Source: Tupaia tana (taxonomy: Eukaryota; Chordata; Mammalia; Scandentia; Tupaiidae). From it: 64,000 nucleotides of DNA. A program made the position numbers and the translations under genes. Below the pieces are notes generated by a model. That model was not told where the DNA came from. It made no database searches and was given only the letters and a program-made list of their open reading frames with translations. Location of the stretch: assembly GCA_026018925.1 (NCBI GenBank), contig JAKSZU010000002.1, positions 10,165,662-10,229,661 on the forward strand, in the 5' to 3' direction. Below are positions 53,101 through 60,100 of the stretch, one piece after another. Numbering within the stretch: position 1 is the first letter of the stretch; every line of letters begins with the position of its first letter.

Positions 53101-56100
53101 CGTGCGCTCGCCAGAGAGAGAGAGACAGAGAGACAGAAAGTGAGAAATCACCCCCCGGGGGGATGGTCACACCGCAATCCCTTCTCCTCCATTCTCCTCT
53201 CGGGATCTTGGGCATGCACGCACACGCGCCCAGCGTGAGTTTAAGCCACCGGGTCCGGGGCTCAAACCACGGTCGACTACGTGGGAGTCCAGCAACACAG
53301 GCAGTACGCCAACTGCTGGTCCCCCATGTGGTGCTATTGATCGCCAGCCCCTAGGCTAGGAGTCGGGGAGAGAGGTGGACAAAATGGGCATCAGCCCTGT
53401 CCTCTGAGCGGGTCACGTGAGAGGGAAGGATGGGAAGTCGGGGACATTAGAGGCTTCGTTGTTCTGTTTCACTCGGGCACTGCTCCGTTTGGGATTTCAC
53501 GTCCCCGCAGGCGCTCACCCGGGAGGCCAGATGCTCTGTGTCCCTGAGAGACGGTCAGCCTCGTCCAGACCGGAGCCTCAGAGTTTATTCTTACCCTCCC
53601 TATGACCGAGACCACAGAAAGGAGACCGCCACCAGGGCGGACTGCCAGGCTGCCCAGGCCTTCCTCGGGTGTTCTTGTCCAGTCTCTCCCGGGCACTCCA
53701 GCCTGAGCTCTAAGAAATTTAACTTCTACCTTTGCAGAAGTTCCCTGTCTCTGGTAAATTCTTTTACCACCTGTGCACCAGCCCTCCCACCCCCCGCCCC
53801 ACTGCTTATAGTTCCCTAGGCTGAGGCGTTCGTTCTCATGGGCTGTGGGGTAGGGATCAACCATTGCACGGAATCAGGAATGTGGGAAGAAAGGATAATG
53901 GCTTAAGTGTGGCCCATCATTTCACCAAACAGCCTTCCCTTTCAGATTTTCTGGGGTCTTTTAGGATGATTCTAAGGTGTGTCGCGTTCAGCATGGCCCC
54001 AGAAAGCAGTCACGGCTGTGTGTCCAAACCCAGGTTGAAGGAACGAGGTGGTGGGAACCAAGTTATTTGTGACGAATCCTTGCCTATATCAGAACGCGAG
54101 CCACAAAGACTAGGCTTTTATGCTTGTTGCGATCAGTTTGATTTTGGAGATAGAACTTCCTGAGGGGAGCTTTAGAATCGTCCTCGGCAAGCCTGAAAAC
54201 TCATTGTTCTTTTTCCGGACACATGTTCTTTGTATGTTCTTCAAATCTGGCTGCTGTCACAGTCACATCTAGGTCATAGCTGTGAAGACAGAACACATTT
54301 CAATCCCTGAAGTGATTCCAGATATTCACAGAGGTTCCTCCTGGAGCCGCTGTCCTTCCCAGCCAGCGAATTAGCATCAGAAAGGCTTTTCCTCTTCCTC
54401 TCAGCAGACCCTGAGGTCTTCAGCAGGGCCATGGCCCCTGCAGAGAATGCTGACGAGTGTTTTGGAGAAATCTCCTCTAAAATTGTCGCACAGAAAACCA
54501 TTTAACCCAGCTTTTCATGGGCTGAAGCATGAAATTCTGGAAAAAGAAATATTCTTTCTACCCATATTCTCAGACTCACTGCTTTTAACCCAATTTCCAA
54601 ACGCTGAAGTTCAGAAAAGAGCTTTCTTTCTCCATCCTCGCCTGCCATCTTTAATTTGAGTTCGCTTGGCATGGCCACAAACCCAACAGCTCTGTAACGT
54701 CTTTCTCTAGAAATAAAAAGTCGTCTTTTGCTCTGTAAGTGAAGAGTAAGTCTGTGTACCTTAATTTACATATTTGTTGGGACTTAAAACACATTTTGTT
54801 TCAGTACTCAGAGCAGATGGTACATTCAGAGGAAATTCAAAATCACGTTTATTTTAGATTTTGCCTCCTTTCTTCATTAATTGAGGTATTCGCAGTAGTA
54901 TCTGGTAGCTCGGGCAATTCCTCATCAGAGAGGGATGTTGTTTCCCTGTGTCCTCTTATAACTCTGTGGAAGACACTTCTGCTTTAGAGCTTTTGCAAAC
55001 TGTCTTGTCAAATCAGGGCTCCTCTCTGTCCCCCAGTGTAGCAGGTACTGGACTCTACTGCTTGAGAGAGTCAAGAGTCCTCCAGGTGAAGGTCAGCATG
55101 TCGGACAGGCAGGCGGCACAGGGCAGCACCTGATGGCTTTCTCAACATTTCCTTGAACCGACTAGTTATTTATCTGAGTGGTCCACACATTTTTTATGCT
55201 GTGTGTACACACTTGCTCTAATTTGGTTTCTTTTTTTTTTTTTTTCCTCATTTTTAAATTGCCAGAGGGCATGTGCACTCATGAGAGACAGAGAGCACCT
55301 CCCAATGGGGGATACTTTTTCTCCTTTTCCCTGCGTTCCTCTTTCCTATCAGGATTTTGGGTAGTCACACACACACTCAGCATGTTTTTCAAGCCTCCAG
55401 GGCCAGGATTTGAACTATGGTCAACCACATGGGATCTGGCTCCCCTAATCTCTGTGCTAAGGGGCTGGCCAGTTTCTTGTTTTTTGTTGATTCTTTCCAC
55501 CAGTCTTTGTCTCAGCTGTAAACCCAACTCACCATGGAATTTGCCGGAAGAACTCACTCAGAGCAACCGCCGTAGTAAAGGAAACCCGCGCTTTTGGTAC
55601 CTGGGGAGGAATGAGGCTACCGCCATGGCGGCAAGCGGCCCTCCTCACTGCACCTGAGCACAGGGAGATGGCCCCACAGGCAGGACCCAGGGCGTCGTTC
55701 GGGCCACCGCACCAGCTGCTCATGGGAGGGTGGGGAGGAGGGGTGCAAGTCCTCAGTCATGCCTACCATCCTGGTGAGGAGTCCTCTGTTCAGGAAGCTG
55801 CGATGGGTCTCCTAGTGGGCGAGTGGGCAACCTCGTGCTGACAGAGCACGTGAGCATCAGAAGTACAGGCTTGTGTGCAAAGACGAATGAGCCTAGCCAA
55901 CTCCGTCTTTGGGCCTCATCCGTCTGCTGCAGCCTAGGACGGTCGTTCACAGCCCTGAGCAGGAGTTCCTGCTTGGCTTAAATTCTTACCTGGGGTGTCA
56001 TTCAGACCCCTGACTGAGATCACATCTGGAGCCACTGGCCTTTGACACAGAAAAGACTAACAGTCTTTGAGCCCTGGGCAGTCATGTCTACACCAGGTGG

Positions 56101-57124
56101 CCTGTTCCTCCTGGCCTCCAGCCGGGCAGGTATATCCTCTGTACACATGCCCTGCTCAGCTCCTGGTGGCGGGGTGTGGGGCGGAGTCTGCAGCTACACG
56201 TGTAAGGGTCGTTTGTCCACCTGATCCTTTTCCTGCCTGTAAGTGACCCTTTGATAGCAAACCTTTCTGAAATCGTGTATGGATTCTCCTGCTTCACTTT
56301 CTGTCTCAGAGCCCAAAGACGGAATACCATGCCTGTGCTGGACACCCTTAGCTTTGCTTTGAAGAGCAGATATGGTCTTGGGCTATCCAGCGTCCTCATG
56401 GGAGGTCCTCTAACACGGGTGACAGAAACTGCACAACTCTTAAGAAATTTAGAGGCTTGGCCTTTTTCACAATTTTTATTTTTATAAAGCAAAACTTACA
56501 GAATTTTTTTTCCCAATAGAGAACTTCACATTCTTTTGTCTGTTAAATATGACTTTTTGAGAGTAAAATAGTTTGTTCCTTTTGCCTTTAAACACAAAAG
56601 AAAGGAAATATTTAGTAGGGACCACTTGGCATGTCCCACTATTACCATGGAGGAGAGGAGAATTTCTTCATACAACCAAAGCAGTCCTCGAACAGTACAT
56701 CTTAAAATGAATGGGCCAGTTGGTATTTAAGAATCTGGCTCTGGGGCTGGCAGGTAGTGTGGTGGTTAAGAGTGCTGGACTCCCACATGGCTGACTACGG
56801 ATCAAGTCCTGGACCTGGTGAATTGTTTTCTCACTTTCTCTCTCTCTCTCACTCTGTCCATTTTGGTCAAATTAAAATAAATGAATGGGGACCAGCAGTT
56901 AGCATAATGGCTATGTCGCTGGACTCCCATGTAGTCGACTGCGGTTCGCGTCCCGGACCCGGTGGCTTAAAACTCACGCCAGGCACGTGTGCGTGTGTGC
57001 CCAAGATCCCGAGAGGAGAATGGAGGAGAAGGGATTGCGGTGTGGCCATCCCCCCTGGGGGGTGATTTCTCGCTTTCTGTCTCTCTGTCTCTCTCTGTCT
57101 GTCTGGCGAGTGCACACGCCTGAA

Positions 57125-57171
<47 letters not shown>

Positions 57172-60100
57172 CTCTAAAAATGAATGAATGAATGAATAAA
57201 CTTAAAAAAAAAAGAAGAATCTGGCTCCTTTTGAATGTTTGCTTAGAGGAAGGAGCATGACTTGGATGAGGAAGACACTGAAGGCACATGCCTTAGCGGT
57301 AACCCGTGAATGGACACCGCTTCCAAAGCTCCCAGCCCTCAAAGCCTCGCTACTCTGGATACCAAGGCCAGCTCACGGGAGCCGTCTGCCTGGTTTCCGG
57401 GGATAGCTGTTCACATGTCCTCACTGAGGGGGATGGACAGAGGGGGTGAATGGGCACCCACTGTGGCGATGGCTCTCCAGGGCATGATTGGAGACCGCCT
57501 TCCTGACCAAGGCCCCACCTGGAACGTGTTTCAGCACAGGGCTCCTCCACAGATGGTTCTTGGCCGTGTTTCCATCCTCTGAAGCTGCTCGGAAAGGCTG
57601 CTACATCTCACACACTGAAATATTCGCCGTCACCCTGGTTGTTGCTGTCAGCGACCTTTGGCTACAGTATTAGAAGACCCTATCATTTGTGCCTAAAATT
57701 AGCAAAGACTTAAGTCAAGGGCTGGGGTGGGCAGGGGTGGATGCTAAGCTTTGCCTTGGGTTGTTTGGTGTGATGTAAAATGCCGATGAGATCAGGTCCC
57801 TAACCTCTGCCTTCCCGACTTTGTGACTGCAGGGATACCATGGTTGCGGACCACCGTTGCTACCCTGGGAAGACTGGGGATAACCATGGCCTTTGAAATT
57901 GTTTATTTGGTAAATTCAGAATTGTACCCAACAACATTACGGTAATTCCAACATGTCATGATTTCTCCTAAGTAACTCTGTGGCCCCATGTTTAAGTTGA
58001 CGTAAAAACTACCAGATAGTCTACTTAGTTTGGTGACCTGGTAGCGTGGGCTGGATTCAGCCAGCAAGGAAGATGTGCTTTGAATGATAGGTGCTTTCTG
58101 CATTGCAACCTGCCATTTCGTGATGGAAATATTTCTCATGGCAATGTCTTTACACACAACTGTGCTTTGGGGGAAAGGCGCTAAACTTGAATTCAGAATG
58201 CCTCTTAGCATGCTTGCTCAGATGTGGGTTACACCTGCATGCATGAGCTTCACCCCATTTAAGGCTATGGCATCTCTGGGACCACACTAGATGTCTTACA
58301 TCTGTAAGTAGCTGGTTATTGAAGGACAAAGACGAAGCGGTGGGCATGGATTAGTGCACGCTGGGAAATATGCCATGGGCACGCCTTGCTCCAAACCAGG
58401 GTGCCAGGATGGTACATAAGTGTCAGAGCAGGGAGCGCCAGGAGCTGCGGATGGATGAATGGCTTTCTCCTGCACTAGTGTTCCCCACTGTCCTCACCGC
58501 AATATGGCACAGAATGGAAATGGTTTGCTTAGGATACCACAGAAGGATCGTTTTCAAAGTGATTGTAGAAATTATAGCAATGGAAAGTATTGTCACAATT
58601 CCTTCGTTAATGGAATATTTTAATGATCTTGAATCTATTTATTTAAATAAGTTCACTTAACACTCTTTTTTATTCTACAGAAACTTTGGAGTTTCACTCT
58701 GTTCGGGTTTATGTGATTTTGGGGGCATCATAGCCCCGTTTCTGCTCTTCCGGCTAGCAGCCTTGTGGCTAGAACTACCTCTGATCATCTTCGGTAAGGA
58801 CTCATTTTATCTGCTCGTTTTGTTTGTTTGTTTGGGTTTTGTCATAGGGTGTGTGTGTTTGGTGGAGAGAGACAGAGAGAGGGGGAAGTGAGAAATCAAC
58901 CCCCAGGGAGAGATGGTCGGCCGCAATCCCTTCTCCTCCATTCTCCTCAGGATTCTGGGCAGCCAGGTCCACATGCCTGGTGTGATTTTCAGGCTGCTGG
59001 ATCCGTGACTCAAGTCTCAGCCAGCCATGTGGGAATTCAGGGCCTTAACCACCACGCCACCTGCTGGCCCCTTATCGGCTATTCTTAAGTGCTTTCATCT
59101 ATATTCTTCGCATTATTTAGAACCCTGTGATGATTATTAGGTTTGACGTTAATGATACCCATTTACCTTTTTATGACAGCTGTTTCAGGTTAGAAGAGCC
59201 CATCTGATTACAATAAACTTTGAAATTCTACACGGTTCTAATTAATGCTAAAAGGTATAAACATCCTATTTAACCTTCTTTTTTTCTTTTTTTTTTTGAG
59301 CCTATTTAACCTTCTTTAAGGTTCCAAGTTAAAATATTATGAAACTCTTTTATGATAGAGAACTGAACCAATAATTTTCAAGCGACTTAATTGGATCTTC
59401 AGACTAAAAGCAAATTCATTTTTTAAATGTTTTATATCTATTGATATCTCTTAATTTACTTTGGTGCTAAAAGGCTCTGTTGAAAGGACAGGGACGTGAA
59501 ATCACCTACACGTGTACCGCAGCCTCTTCGAGGTCCCTCAAGTTCACACCATCCTTCCTGCCAATGACGACCTTTGTAGGACTCTTGAGGAGGTAGAATG
59601 TTGGTCTGGGGAGGGACCTCAATGTGATTCCATGCGGTTCCTGCCTGGACCTCACACCCCTGCCTCCCCAGCTGTGAAGGATGCAGGCTGGTCCCTTTCC
59701 TGACCTGCCTTTCTTCCACCTCCACTTCCTTCCTCTTGCATAGAATGTTCTCATCCAGTGCTCGACAGTTGCCATTCGAATGCAAAGACTGAGTCCATGA
59801 GGGCATACATTCTGATTCATTGAATATCCTCCGATGGAGGTGTGGGCAGAAAGGCAGCCTGGAAGCCCTGGGCCGCAGGGACGGCGAGAGCACCTGGAAG
59901 GACTGACCGCCCAACTCAGTGCTAACTCCGCGGCCAGCACGAAATGCAGAGGGACAGCCGCTGTGCAGCAGGCACTGAGCAGCCGGGGGACAAAGGGGGC
60001 ACCGCAGCCTAGACTCACGTGGCCCAACGCTGCAGTCTGGCCTGCAGGCCAGCACTGGGCAACCGGGCTCTGGGCTGTGGCTCAGGCCTTCCTGCACACA

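Larger units (their letters stand above)
50967..57832 (+). other. SLC22A3: SLC22A3 intron 7
   Basis: Phase-1 intron of 6866 bp with a palindromic element split by a SINE, an LTR remnant and a nested SINE pair. In 51583-52659, 53323-55227, 55471-56728 and 57228-57832 I see no gene or repeat. Confidence 0.93.

Noticed and set aside
56867..57289. Recurring frames with [19 protein letters not shown] peptide found at many sites
   Set aside because: The same peptide recurs because it is the translated SINE-A body, not a gene family.
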